From Planctomycetaceae bacterium (GTDB lineage Bacteria > Planctomycetota > Planctomycetia > Pirellulales > UBA1268): a stretch of 51,142 bases of DNA. The position numbers were made by a program, and so were the translations under genes. The notes below the pieces were generated by a model, which searched no databases, was not told where the DNA came from, and saw only the letters and a program-made list of their open reading frames with translations. Position 1 is the stretch's first letter; each line of letters opens with the position of its first letter. Below, one piece after another: positions 1 through 8,149 of this stretch. The stretch spans positions 1-51,142 of the forward strand of contig CANFQO010000017.1 of NCBI GenBank assembly GCA_947449135.1, written 5' to 3'.

Positions 1-1212
1 AACTGGCGGGGACCGGCGGTCGATGGCGTGGCCGCGGGCAGCGGCTATGTCTCCTCCTGGAGCCCGACCGAGCATGTGCTCTGGCGGGTGAAACTCCCCG
101 GACTCGGCGCGAGCACGCCTGCGGTCTGGGGAGATCGTGTGGTTGTGACCTGTGCGGTGGACGGCAAAGACGCCGTGCTCTGCCACGATCGCAACGGCAA
201 GGAGGTCTGGCAACGGGAACTCGGCACGGAGAAGCCCGGGAAGCACAAGAAGGCGACCGGCTGCAACCCATCGCCTGTCACCGATGGCACGCATGTCTGG
301 GTCTACTATAAAAGCGGCGATCTCGCGGCTCTGAATCTGGCCGACGGCACGGTGGTGTGGCAGACCAACCTGCAGGAGAAGTTTGGCGACGACACGCTCT
401 GGTGGGATCTGGGCACATCGCCCGTGCTTTCGAAGCGGGCCGTGATCGTCGCCGTCATGCAGACCGGCCCGAGCTATCTGGCGGCCTTCGATCGCACGAG
501 CGGCGAACTGCTCTGGAAGCAGGACCGGATGCTCGATGCTCCAGAGGAGGCGGCGCAGAGTTATTCGACGCCGCTGGTGATCGCTGGCGACGCCGCCAAG
601 GGCGAGCCGGACGAGGTGCTCTTCGTGCTGGGCGCTGACCACGTGACGGCGCACGATGCGGCCACCGGCCGGGAACTCTGGCGGGTGGGTGGACTGAATC
701 CCACTGGCAACACTTATTTTCGTTCGATCGCCTCGCCCGTGCTGGCCGGCGACCTGGTCATCGCGCCCTACGCGCGTGGCGAATCACTCACCGCCATCCG
801 CCGCGGTGGCACTGGAAACGTGACCGGTTCGCATGTGGCCTGGGCCCGCACCGATCTGGGCGCCGACGTGCCGACGCCGGCTGTCAAGGACGGCCGGCTC
901 GTCGTCTGCACCGACAAGGGGAAGGTGGTCTGTCTCGATGCCGCCACCGGCACGACCCTGACCACGACCGAACTGCCCAAGAATCGGAACGCCTACAGCG
1001 CCTCGCCGGTGATCGTCGACGGCCGGATCATCGTGACCCGCGAGGACGGCGAGTCGAGCGTGCTTGCCTGGCCGGCCGCGGCCGCGGAGACCTTCACGCT
1101 GCTCGGGCAGGGTGTCGTCGACGAGATGACCGTGGCCACGCCGGTCTGTGTCGACGGTCGGATTTTGGTGCGAACGCATGATTCACTCTGGTGCCTTGGA
1201 GACAAAGAATGA
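1..1212 (+). CDS. PQQ-type beta-propeller repeat protein (5' truncated)
   Basis: The reading frame is open from base 1, so the true start lies upstream of the window. The first visible residues, NWRGPAVDGV, match the WRGP-x-DGV motif that opens planctomycete PQQ-binding-like (BamB-like) propeller proteins. Blade-like repeats follow, such as LWRVKLPG, VVWQTNL, LLWKQD and ELWRVGG, each ending in the W/aromatic pattern of a quinoprotein blade. No PQQ-dehydrogenase catalytic signature is obvious, so it is more likely a periplasmic scaffold or binding protein than an enzyme. Its TGA stop overlaps the ATG of the next gene (ATGA at 1209-1212), which implies co-translation with the ThuA-like protein and the sulfatases downstream. 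Family call is firm; the function is not. Confidence 0.85.
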   Translation, partial: NWRGPAVDGVAAGSGYVSSWSPTEHVLWRVKLPGLGASTPAVWGDRVVVTCAVDGKDAVLCHDRNGKEVWQRELGTEKPGKHKKATGCNPSPVTDGTHVWVYYKSGDLAALNLADGTVVWQTNLQEKFGDDTLWWDLGTSPVLSKRAVIVAVMQTGPSYLAAFDRTSGELLWKQDRMLDAPEEAAQSYSTPLVIAGDAAKGEPDEVLFVLGADHVTAHDAATGRELWRVGGLNPTGNTYFRSIASPVLAGDLVIAPYARGESLTAIRRGGTGNVTGSHVAWARTDLGADVPTPAVKDGRLVVCTDKGKVVCLDAATGTTLTTTELPKNRNAYSASPVIVDGRIIVTREDGESSVLAWPAAAAETFTLLGQGVVDEMTVATPVCVDGRILVRTHDSLWCLGDKE

Positions 1213-2387
1213 CGACGGCAATGATCACGGCAATGAATCGGATGATCCGGCTAACAGGCCTCGCGGTGGTGCTCCTGGGCCTGGCGGCAGTTGCCGGCCC
1301 AGTCGTGGCGCAGGCCGCCGACGCAGGAAAGCCGGCGCGGCTCCTGGTGGTGACGGTGACCTCCGGCTTTCGGCATGCTTCGATCAACACGGCCGAACCG
1401 GTGCTTGAGCAACTCGGTCGTGAGCGTGGTCTCTACCATCTCGACTACCTGCGGATGCCGGAAGGCCGGCCGTCGCAGCCGAAGGCACCCAAGCGGGCCG
1501 ACGGTGTCAGCGACGCCGATTGGCAGCAGCAGGAGGCGGCCTACAAGGCTGCAGAGGAACAGTTCCGCGCCGCCGACGCGGTCTGGCAGCAGGGTCTCAA
1601 AGAGCAGTTCGCGAAGGCGTTTGCGCCAGCGTCGCTGGCCCAGTTCGACGGTGTCATCTTCGCGAGTACGACGGGTGAACTGCCGATTCCGGACCTTGGG
1701 GCATTCCTCGACTGGATCAAGTCGGGCAAGGCCTTCATCGGGTTTCATGCCGCCACCGACACGCTCAAGAGTTCCGATGCCTACTGCGACATGATCGGCG
1801 GCCACTTCGCTGGACATCCGTGGAATGGCAGCGGCCAGCACGCCTTCGTCGTCCATGAACCGAGCCACCGGATCGCAGCGATGTTTCCCGCGCGGTTTCG
1901 CTGGCAGGACGAGATCTATCAATACGACTCGCGGTATAAGCCCGAAAACCTTCGGGTGCTCGTCAGTCTGGAGATGCAGGCCAGTTCGCCCAAGGAGCCG
2001 TGGCATGTGCCGGTGTCGTGGGTCCGCGACTACGGGGCCGGCCGCGTCTTCTACACGAACTTCGGCCACAACGACTTCACCTGGAAGGAGCCGATGTTCC
2101 AGCAGCACATCGCCGAGGGCATCGCCTGGTCGCTCAAGCGGTTCGACGCCGATGCGACGCCGAATCCCGACGTGCAGGCGGCGGAATATCTCCGCAGCGT
2201 GATTGCCGCCGCAGCCGCAGCCACCGGCAAAAACGCCGATGATCTGCTGGCGAAGATCGAGACCAAAATCAGCCGCGATCCATCGTGGGCGAAAGGCCTG
2301 CGTCCGCTGCTCTTGGAGCTCCGTGAGCTCAAGGCTGACGAGCGTGCCGAGGCGTATGCCAAGGTGCTGGCGGCTATCGACCAATAA
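1209..2387 (+). CDS. ThuA-like domain protein, secreted
   Basis: A 392-residue protein. The start was chosen at the ATGA overlap with the upstream stop; in-frame ATGs at 1221, 1233 and 1242 are alternatives that leave a cleaner signal peptide (MNRMIRLTGLAVVLLGL, ending near AQA). The ThuA-like, glutamine-amidotransferase-type fold runs from about residue 43 (ARLLVVTVTSGFRH) to about 310, with conserved GFHAATD at 178-184 and GGHFAGHPW at 197-205. A charged, Gln/Ala/Lys-rich helical insertion sits at about 85-140. A helical tail of about 75 residues follows the domain. ThuA was named from trehalose utilisation; in Planctomycetota the domain is abundant in secreted sugar-related proteins and its reaction is mostly unknown. 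Placement between a propeller protein and sulfatases suggests a role in extracytoplasmic glycan use. Confidence 0.85.
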   Translation: MTTAMITAMNRMIRLTGLAVVLLGLAAVAGPVVAQAADAGKPARLLVVTVTSGFRHASINTAEPVLEQLGRERGLYHLDYLRMPEGRPSQPKAPKRADGVSDADWQQQEAAYKAAEEQFRAADAVWQQGLKEQFAKAFAPASLAQFDGVIFASTTGELPIPDLGAFLDWIKSGKAFIGFHAATDTLKSSDAYCDMIGGHFAGHPWNGSGQHAFVVHEPSHRIAAMFPARFRWQDEIYQYDSRYKPENLRVLVSLEMQASSPKEPWHVPVSWVRDYGAGRVFYTNFGHNDFTWKEPMFQQHIAEGIAWSLKRFDADATPNPDVQAAEYLRSVIAAAAAATGKNADDLLAKIETKISRDPSWAKGLRPLLLELRELKADERAEAYAKVLAAIDQ

Positions 2388-2399
2388 GCGAGTTGTGCC

Positions 2400-3833
2400 A
2401 TGATGCGGCGGGCGATCCTGGTGATGGCTGTGTGCGCTGCGATCGCGGTGGGGGCATCGGCGGCCATGGGTGGCGAACCGCCGCCGCGGCCCAACGTCCT
2501 GTTTGTGATCTGCGACGACCTCTGCTGTGCGCTCTCCTGTTACGGTGATCCCGGGGCGGTGTCGCCCAACATCGACCGGCTCGCCGCACGGGGCGTGCGG
2601 TTCGAGCGGGCCTACTGCCAGTTTCCCCTCTGCAATCCCAGCCGTTCGAGCCTGCTCACGGGCCGCCGGCCAGCCCGCACGACCATCCGCGACAACAAGA
2701 CGCACTTTCGCGAGATCGATCCCACGATCGTCACCCTGCCGCAGGCGTTCAAACAGGCGGGCTGGCGAAGCGAGCGGATCGGCAAGCTCTACCACTACGG
2801 CGTCCCGGCGCAGATCGGCACCAGCGGCCTCGATGATCCGCCGAGTTGGGATGCCGTCTTCAATCCCAAGGGCCGCGACGTTGCCGATGAGCCGAAAATC
2901 TTTTCGCTCGAGCCGGGCAACTTTGGCGGCACGGTGAGCTGGCTGGCGGCGGATGGCGTCGATACAGAGCAGACCGACGGCATTGCCGCGGCCCGGGCTG
3001 TTGCACTGCTCGAGGGGTATGCGCGGCAGCAGACCCCCTTCTTCCTCGCCGTTGGCTTCTATCGGCCGCACACGCCCTACGTGGCGCCGAAGCCCTGGTA
3101 TGAGAAGCACCCACTCGCCGGCGTGCAGGTGCCAGAGGTGCCGCCGGATCACGATGCCGGCGTGCCGCCGCCGGCACTCGCCAGTCGCAAGCCGGAGGAG
3201 CGCAGGCTGACCGGCGACCTTGGCCGTGAGGCGTTGCAGGCCTACCGGGCCAGTGTGTCGTTTGTCGATGCGCAGGTGGGGATCGTGCTCGACGCTCTCG
3301 ACCGACTGGGGCTGCGAGACGACACGATCGTGGTATTCACGAGCGACCACGGCTACCACCGCGGCGAGCACGGTCTCTGGCAGAAGCGCAGCCTCTTCGA
3401 GGAGAGCAGCCGCGTGCCGCTGGTCGTCGCGGTGCCGGGTGGCCGGGCTGGTGAGGTGGCTTCTCAGACAGTGGAACTCGTTGATGTCATGCCGACCCTC
3501 TGTGATCTGGCAGGCCTGCCACTGCCTGGCCGGGTCGATGGCCGCAGCCTGGCGCCGCTCGTGCGGGCTGGCGGCGATGATTCAGCTGCATGGACCGCGC
3601 GGCCGGCCTTCACGGAGGTGCAGCATGGCGCCGTCCGCGGCGTGAGCATGCGGAGCGGCCGCTGGCGGTACACCGTCTGGAATGGCGGCGAAGCCGGCCG
3701 GCAGCTGTATGACCACAACACCGACCCCCACGAACTCAAGAACCTCGCGGATCTACCCAATCATGCCGCCACGGTGCAGGCCCTCGATGCCGAGATGCGG
3801 TGGTTCACGCCCCTGTCGAGGTCCGTGCCATGA
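2400..3833 (+). CDS. sulfatase, iduronate-2-sulfatase-like
   Basis: A 477-residue secreted sulfatase of the formylglycine-dependent type. A signal peptide ends near residue 25. Metal ligands appear at CDD (38-40). The maturation motif is CNPSR with Cys78 as the residue to be oxidised to formylglycine, followed by SSLLTGRRP. The GKLYHYG segment supplies the Lys/His pair, and SDHGYHRGEHG plus LFEESSRVPL are typical of the iduronate-2-sulfatase (IDS) branch. It should remove sulfate esters from polysaccharides in the periplasm or outside the cell. It starts 12 bases after the ThuA-like gene, and its TGA overlaps the next ATG (ATGA at 3830-3833), so it is translationally coupled to the large sulfatase fusion. 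No sulfatase-maturating enzyme is encoded in the window. The actual glycan substrate cannot be read from sequence. Confidence 0.93.
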   Translation: MMRRAILVMAVCAAIAVGASAAMGGEPPPRPNVLFVICDDLCCALSCYGDPGAVSPNIDRLAARGVRFERAYCQFPLCNPSRSSLLTGRRPARTTIRDNKTHFREIDPTIVTLPQAFKQAGWRSERIGKLYHYGVPAQIGTSGLDDPPSWDAVFNPKGRDVADEPKIFSLEPGNFGGTVSWLAADGVDTEQTDGIAAARAVALLEGYARQQTPFFLAVGFYRPHTPYVAPKPWYEKHPLAGVQVPEVPPDHDAGVPPPALASRKPEERRLTGDLGREALQAYRASVSFVDAQVGIVLDALDRLGLRDDTIVVFTSDHGYHRGEHGLWQKRSLFEESSRVPLVVAVPGGRAGEVASQTVELVDVMPTLCDLAGLPLPGRVDGRSLAPLVRAGGDDSAAWTARPAFTEVQHGAVRGVSMRSGRWRYTVWNGGEAGRQLYDHNTDPHELKNLADLPNHAATVQALDAEMRWFTPLSRSVP

Positions 3834-6800
3834 TGCTGCTCGCGCGATTGTGTCGTGTCGCCTCATTAGCTCTCGCGACGGCCCTGACCGTGGCCGTCGG
3901 TGCGGCCGCCGTGGCTGCGGCTCCCAACGTTTCGGCGCCGCCCAACGTGGTCGTAATCCTGGCCGATGATCTTGGCTATTCTGATCTTGGCTGTTACGGG
4001 AGCGAGATCGACACGCCCCACCTCGACAGCCTCGCATCCGGCGGCCTGCGGTTCACACAAGGCTATAGCACCGCCCGCTGCTGGCCGACCCGCAGCGCGA
4101 TCCTGACCGGCTACTACCCGCAGGCGATCCGCCGCGATGCGTTGCCGGGAGGGACTGGCGGCGGCCAGCAGAAGCGTCCCGACTGGGCGCGGCTCCTGCC
4201 GGAGCTGCTCAAGCCGGCGGGCTACCGGAGCTATCACTCCGGCAAGTGGCATGTCGACGGCGACCCGCGGTCGCAGGGTTTTGATCGATCGCTCGACGCG
4301 ACCGGAGGCGACAACAACTTTTTCTCCGCCACGGGCATCGTCGAGGACGGCCGCCAAGTGCCGGCCACGGCCGATTTCTATGCGACGACCGCCATCGGCG
4401 ACCATGCGGTCGAGTGTCTGGCCGACCATGCGCGGGCCCACGCTGGAAAACCGTTCTTTCATGATGTCTCCTTCACGGCGCCGCACTTCCCGCTTCATGC
4501 GCCGCCGGAATTGATCGCGAAATACCGCGACCGCTACCGGGCCGGCTGGGATGCCGTGCGGCAGGCGAGGGTCGAGCGGCTGAAATCGCTCGGCATCGTG
4601 ACGACCCCACCGGCGGCGATGGAACGAGAAATAGGACCACCATATGCCTTTCCCGATGCGCTGAAGCTGCTCGGGGTGGGAGAGATCGACCGGCCGGTGC
4701 CGTGGACGGAACTCACAGCCGTGCAGCGGGAGTTTCAGTCTGAAAAAATGGCGATCCATGCGGCGATGATCGAGAGCATGGATCAGCAGGTTGGCAGGAT
4801 TCTGGCGCAGCTCAAAGCGATGGCCGCGTTTGACGACACGCTCGTACTCTTTGCCAGCGACAATGGCGCGTCGGCCGAGATCATGGTCCGCGGCGAGGGC
4901 CACGATCCGCTGGCTCCGCCGGGATCGAGAAAGACGTTTTTATGTCTCGGCCCGGGCTGGTCGAGCTGCGCCAACACCCCCTTTCGCCGCCACAAGACCT
5001 GGGTGCACGAGGGGGGCATCGCGACGCCGTGGATTGTGCATTGGCCGCGCGGGTGTTCGGCCCGCGGCGAACTCCGGACGCAGCCGGTGCATGTGATCGA
5101 CCTCCCGCCGACGGTGCTCGAGCTGGCGGGCATTGCCCTACCGACCGAGCATGCCGGAACGCCCGTGCCGCTGATGCAGGGCCGGAGTTTTTCCAAGACG
5201 CTCGTCGATTCCTCGGCGGTGCCGGCCCACGACGCCCTCTGGTGGTGCCATGAGGGGAATCGTGCGGTCCGTGTCGGCGACTGGAAGCTCGTCGCGGCCA
5301 AGGACACGCCCTGGGAGCTCTACGATCTGGCAGCCGACCGCTGCGAGACGACGAACCTCGCCGCTGCGGAGCCGGTGCGGGTGGAGACGCTTGCCGCGGA
5401 GTGGAACCGGATCGCCGCGGAGTGCCGGACGCTTGCCACCAGCGACGTTCCCGCCGCACAGGATCGGCCTGCGGCGGCGGCCGTGCCTGCCACGAGGCCG
5501 CCGAACATCATTTACGTGATGACCGACGACCAGGGGTATGGCGACATTGCGGCCCACGGCAACGCCATCATCAGCACGCCGAATCTCGATCGACTGCATG
5601 CGCAGAGCGTGCGGCTGACCGAGTTTCATGCGAGCCCCACCTGCTCCCCCACTCGGGCCGCTCTCATGACCGGCAGGCACGAGTTTCGCTCCGGTGTCAC
5701 GCACACGATTCACGAACGCGAACGGCTGGCCATCACGGCCACCACGCTGCCAGAGCTCCTCAGGCCCGCGGGCTATGCAACCGGCATCTTCGGCAAGTGG
5801 CACCTGGGCGACGAGGATGCCTATCAGCCGGATCGTCGGGGCTTCGACCGGGTCTTCATACACGGCGGCGGCGGCATCGGCCAGACTTTCCCGGGCTCCT
5901 GCGGCGACGCGCCGGGCAACCGCTACTTCAATCCCATGATCCGCAGCGACGGAAAGTTCGTGCGAACGACAGGCTATTGCACCGATGTCTTCTTCGAGGC
6001 GGCGATTGACTGGATCGACGCCCGTCGCACGTCGGGCACGCCGTTCTTCTGCTACCTGACACCGAACGCTCCCCACGGGCCCCTCGATTGTCCAGCCGGC
6101 TCCGACACGCCGTATCTCGAGAAGCTCGAGGCCGCTGGAATCACCGATCCCAAGCAGCGGGCGAAGATCGCAAAGTTCTACGGCATGATCGAGAACATCG
6201 ACACGAACATCGGCCGGCTCCTTGGGAAGCTCGACGAGTGGGGCCTAGCCAAAGACACGCTCGTGGTCTTCACGACCGACAACGGCACGGCCACCGGTGC
6301 GCCGGTTTTCACTGCCGGCATGCGGGGAATGAAGGGCACGCCCTATCGCGGGGGCACCCGGACGCCGAGTTTCTGGCGTTGGCCGGGCACGCTGCCGGCG
6401 GGCATCGACGTGCCGGCCGTCACGGCCCACATCGATGTGCTGCCGACGCTCTGTGAAGTGGCGGGCGTCACGATCCCTGCCGATGTCGCCGCCAAGGTCG
6501 AAGGCAGAAGCCTCGTGCCACTGCTGCGGAATGGAACAGCCGCGTGGCCCGACCGGCCGCTAATCACGCATGTTGGCCGCTGGGATCGAGGGAAGGCAGC
6601 GGAAAACGCGTATCGCAGCTGCCGGCTCCGGATGGGGACGTGGAGTCTGGTGAACGAAAAGAACACAGCCGACGGCTGGGAGCTCTACGACATCTCCGCC
6701 GATCCTGGCGAGGCGAACGATCTCGCGAAACGGCACCCGGACGTCGTGGCTCGCCTCGCGGCCGAATACGACCGATGGTGGCAGAGCGTGCAGCCCGATC

Positions 6801-7741
6801 TGGTCAATGAAAATGTCGACGGACCTGCCGAGAATCCGTTTAGGGTGGCCTACGAGCGACAGTTCGGCCCGCCGCCGACCTTCTCCGACGTCTCCTATGG
6901 CCCCCATCCCAAGCAGGTGATGCACTTTTGGAAGACGCCGCGGGCGACGGCCACTGCGCCGGCGCCGCTGCTCTTCTTCATCCACGGCGGCGGCTGGCAG
7001 GGCGGCGACCGGCTCGGTGGTCTGACTGGCATGCTGCCGAAACTGCTCGTGGCCGGAGTTTCCGTGGTATCGATAGAATACCGGTTCATCAGCGAGGCGA
7101 TGGCGGAGCAGATCGACCCGCCGGTGAAGGCACCGCTTGCGGATGCCGCGCGGGCGCTGCAGACCGTCCGCAGTAAGGCCGCCGAGTGGCAGCTCGACAA
7201 GACTCGCATCGCCGCCAGCGGCGGTTCGGCCGGCGCCTGTTCGAGCCTCTGGCTGGCATTCCACGACGACATGGCCGATCCCACGAGCAACGATCCTGTC
7301 GCGCGGGAGTCAACCCGGCTCATGGCCGCCGCGGTGACCGGCGCCCAGACCACGCTCGATCCAGCGCAGATGCATGAGTGGACCCCCAACAGCCGCTACG
7401 GTGGGCATGCCTTCGGTTTCATGAAGAGCCCCAAGGAGCGAGACACGCAGTTTGCCGAATTTCTCGCGGCCCGCGACCGGCTGCTGCCGGTGATCAACCA
7501 GTATTCCCCGTATGCGCTCGTGTCAGCGGATGATCCGCCGATCTACCTCTTCTACAAAGCCCCCCCGGCCCTCGGGCAGAATCAGAAGGATCCGACCCAC
7601 TCGGCCAACTTCGGCGTGAAGCTCAAGGAGCGGCTCGATGAAGTGGGCGTGCCCTGCGAACTGGTCTATCCCGGCGCGGCCAACGTCGAGCATGCGACGG
7701 TGGAAGACTCCCTGATCTCGACGCTGGGCTGCGGGCGCTGA
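3830..7741 (+). CDS. sulfatase-sulfatase-esterase triple-domain protein
   Basis: A 1303-residue protein in one uninterrupted frame. The start is placed at the ATGA overlap; an in-frame GTG at 3800 would precede the signal peptide (MMLLARLCRVASLALATALT). Domain 1, about 35-530, is an arylsulfatase: LADDLGYSDLG metal site, CWPTR with Cys84, GKWH, ASDNG and HEGGIATPWIVHWP. Domain 2, about 555-960, is a second complete arylsulfatase: MTDDQGYGD, CSPTR with Cys605, FGKWHLGD, TTDNG and YRGGTRTP. Domain 3, about 1000-1303, is an alpha/beta hydrolase of the BD-FAE/carboxylesterase type, with oxyanion motif HGGGW (His1052), nucleophile GGSAG (Ser1133), an acid candidate at Asp1234/1235 and His1288. All three active sites look intact. 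It probably desulfates and de-esterifies a sulfated, acylated polysaccharide. The Trp in CWPTR is unusual at that position of the sulfatase signature. Confidence 0.9.
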   Translation: MMLLARLCRVASLALATALTVAVGAAAVAAAPNVSAPPNVVVILADDLGYSDLGCYGSEIDTPHLDSLASGGLRFTQGYSTARCWPTRSAILTGYYPQAIRRDALPGGTGGGQQKRPDWARLLPELLKPAGYRSYHSGKWHVDGDPRSQGFDRSLDATGGDNNFFSATGIVEDGRQVPATADFYATTAIGDHAVECLADHARAHAGKPFFHDVSFTAPHFPLHAPPELIAKYRDRYRAGWDAVRQARVERLKSLGIVTTPPAAMEREIGPPYAFPDALKLLGVGEIDRPVPWTELTAVQREFQSEKMAIHAAMIESMDQQVGRILAQLKAMAAFDDTLVLFASDNGASAEIMVRGEGHDPLAPPGSRKTFLCLGPGWSSCANTPFRRHKTWVHEGGIATPWIVHWPRGCSARGELRTQPVHVIDLPPTVLELAGIALPTEHAGTPVPLMQGRSFSKTLVDSSAVPAHDALWWCHEGNRAVRVGDWKLVAAKDTPWELYDLAADRCETTNLAAAEPVRVETLAAEWNRIAAECRTLATSDVPAAQDRPAAAAVPATRPPNIIYVMTDDQGYGDIAAHGNAIISTPNLDRLHAQSVRLTEFHASPTCSPTRAALMTGRHEFRSGVTHTIHERERLAITATTLPELLRPAGYATGIFGKWHLGDEDAYQPDRRGFDRVFIHGGGGIGQTFPGSCGDAPGNRYFNPMIRSDGKFVRTTGYCTDVFFEAAIDWIDARRTSGTPFFCYLTPNAPHGPLDCPAGSDTPYLEKLEAAGITDPKQRAKIAKFYGMIENIDTNIGRLLGKLDEWGLAKDTLVVFTTDNGTATGAPVFTAGMRGMKGTPYRGGTRTPSFWRWPGTLPAGIDVPAVTAHIDVLPTLCEVAGVTIPADVAAKVEGRSLVPLLRNGTAAWPDRPLITHVGRWDRGKAAENAYRSCRLRMGTWSLVNEKNTADGWELYDISADPGEANDLAKRHPDVVARLAAEYDRWWQSVQPDLVNENVDGPAENPFRVAYERQFGPPPTFSDVSYGPHPKQVMHFWKTPRATATAPAPLLFFIHGGGWQGGDRLGGLTGMLPKLLVAGVSVVSIEYRFISEAMAEQIDPPVKAPLADAARALQTVRSKAAEWQLDKTRIAASGGSAGACSSLWLAFHDDMADPTSNDPVARESTRLMAAAVTGAQTTLDPAQMHEWTPNSRYGGHAFGFMKSPKERDTQFAEFLAARDRLLPVINQYSPYALVSADDPPIYLFYKAPPALGQNQKDPTHSANFGVKLKERLDEVGVPCELVYPGAANVEHATVEDSLISTLGCGR

Positions 7742-7801
7742 CTCGGTGCGGCTCTTGTCGGGCCGGTCACCACGCCGGCCGCGAGGATGCTAGACTCTTC
7801 G

Positions 7802-7820
7802 CCGCACGGGAAACGTGCGG
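7802..7820 (+). promoter_or_regulatory. hairpin at the presumed 5' end of the DUF485-symporter transcript
   Basis: A perfect 7-bp stem (CCGCACG / CGTGCGG) with a 5-base loop. It lies just downstream of a -10-like TAGACT at 7791-7796 and about 10 bases before the GGGAGGG ribosome site at 7831-7837. If that -10 is used, the hairpin would sit at the very 5' end of the mRNA, where it could stabilise it. It could also help end transcription from the sulfatase operon, though no T-run follows. Confidence 0.4.
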
Positions 7821-7844
7821 AATCACCAGCGGGGAGGGCGCGGT

Positions 7845-8108
7845 ATGGCACGATCTAAATCACAGGGCCCCGCCGGCACGGCCAGCAGCCGGATCGGCCT
7901 GACGCTCTTCTGGATCTACGTGCTGCTCTATGGCGGTTTCATCGGGCTGGTCCTGTTCCGTCCCGACCTGCTCTCGCGGCGGCCCTTCGGCGGCGTCAAC
8001 CTGGCCATCGCCTATGGGATGGGACTGATCGCGGGGGCATTCGTGCTGGCCATCATCTACATGGCCGCCTGCCGGGTTGTCGAACGCCCCGGTCCGCCCC
8101 GCACCTGA
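7845..8108 (+). CDS. DUF485 small membrane protein
   Basis: An 87-residue protein with two hydrophobic segments (about 20-42 and 58-80) separated by FRPDLLSRRPFGGVNLAIAYG. This matches the DUF485 family, which is typically encoded just ahead of ActP/SSS-type acetate and monocarboxylate symporters. The start is ATG at 7845, supported by GGGAGGG 7 bases upstream; an earlier in-frame GTG at 7815 overlaps the leader hairpin and is less likely. The symporter gene starts 41 bases downstream. It probably assists or regulates the symporter; its biochemical role is not known. Confidence 0.88.
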   Translation: MARSKSQGPAGTASSRIGLTLFWIYVLLYGGFIGLVLFRPDLLSRRPFGGVNLAIAYGMGLIAGAFVLAIIYMAACRVVERPGPPRT

Positions 8109-8149
8109 TAGACACCGGCACCTGTGCGTGCGGAAAGGAATCTCGACCG

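Noticed and set aside
1251-3371. A 706-codon open frame on the minus strand
   Set aside because: It lies exactly opposite the ThuA-like and sulfatase genes, has no family motif and is a product of the GC-rich codon bias.
5400-5520. Possible frameshift or lost stop joining two sulfatase genes
   Set aside because: The frame continues with a normal Ala/Pro-rich linker and both domains are complete, so a real fusion is the simpler reading; a misassembly cannot be excluded.
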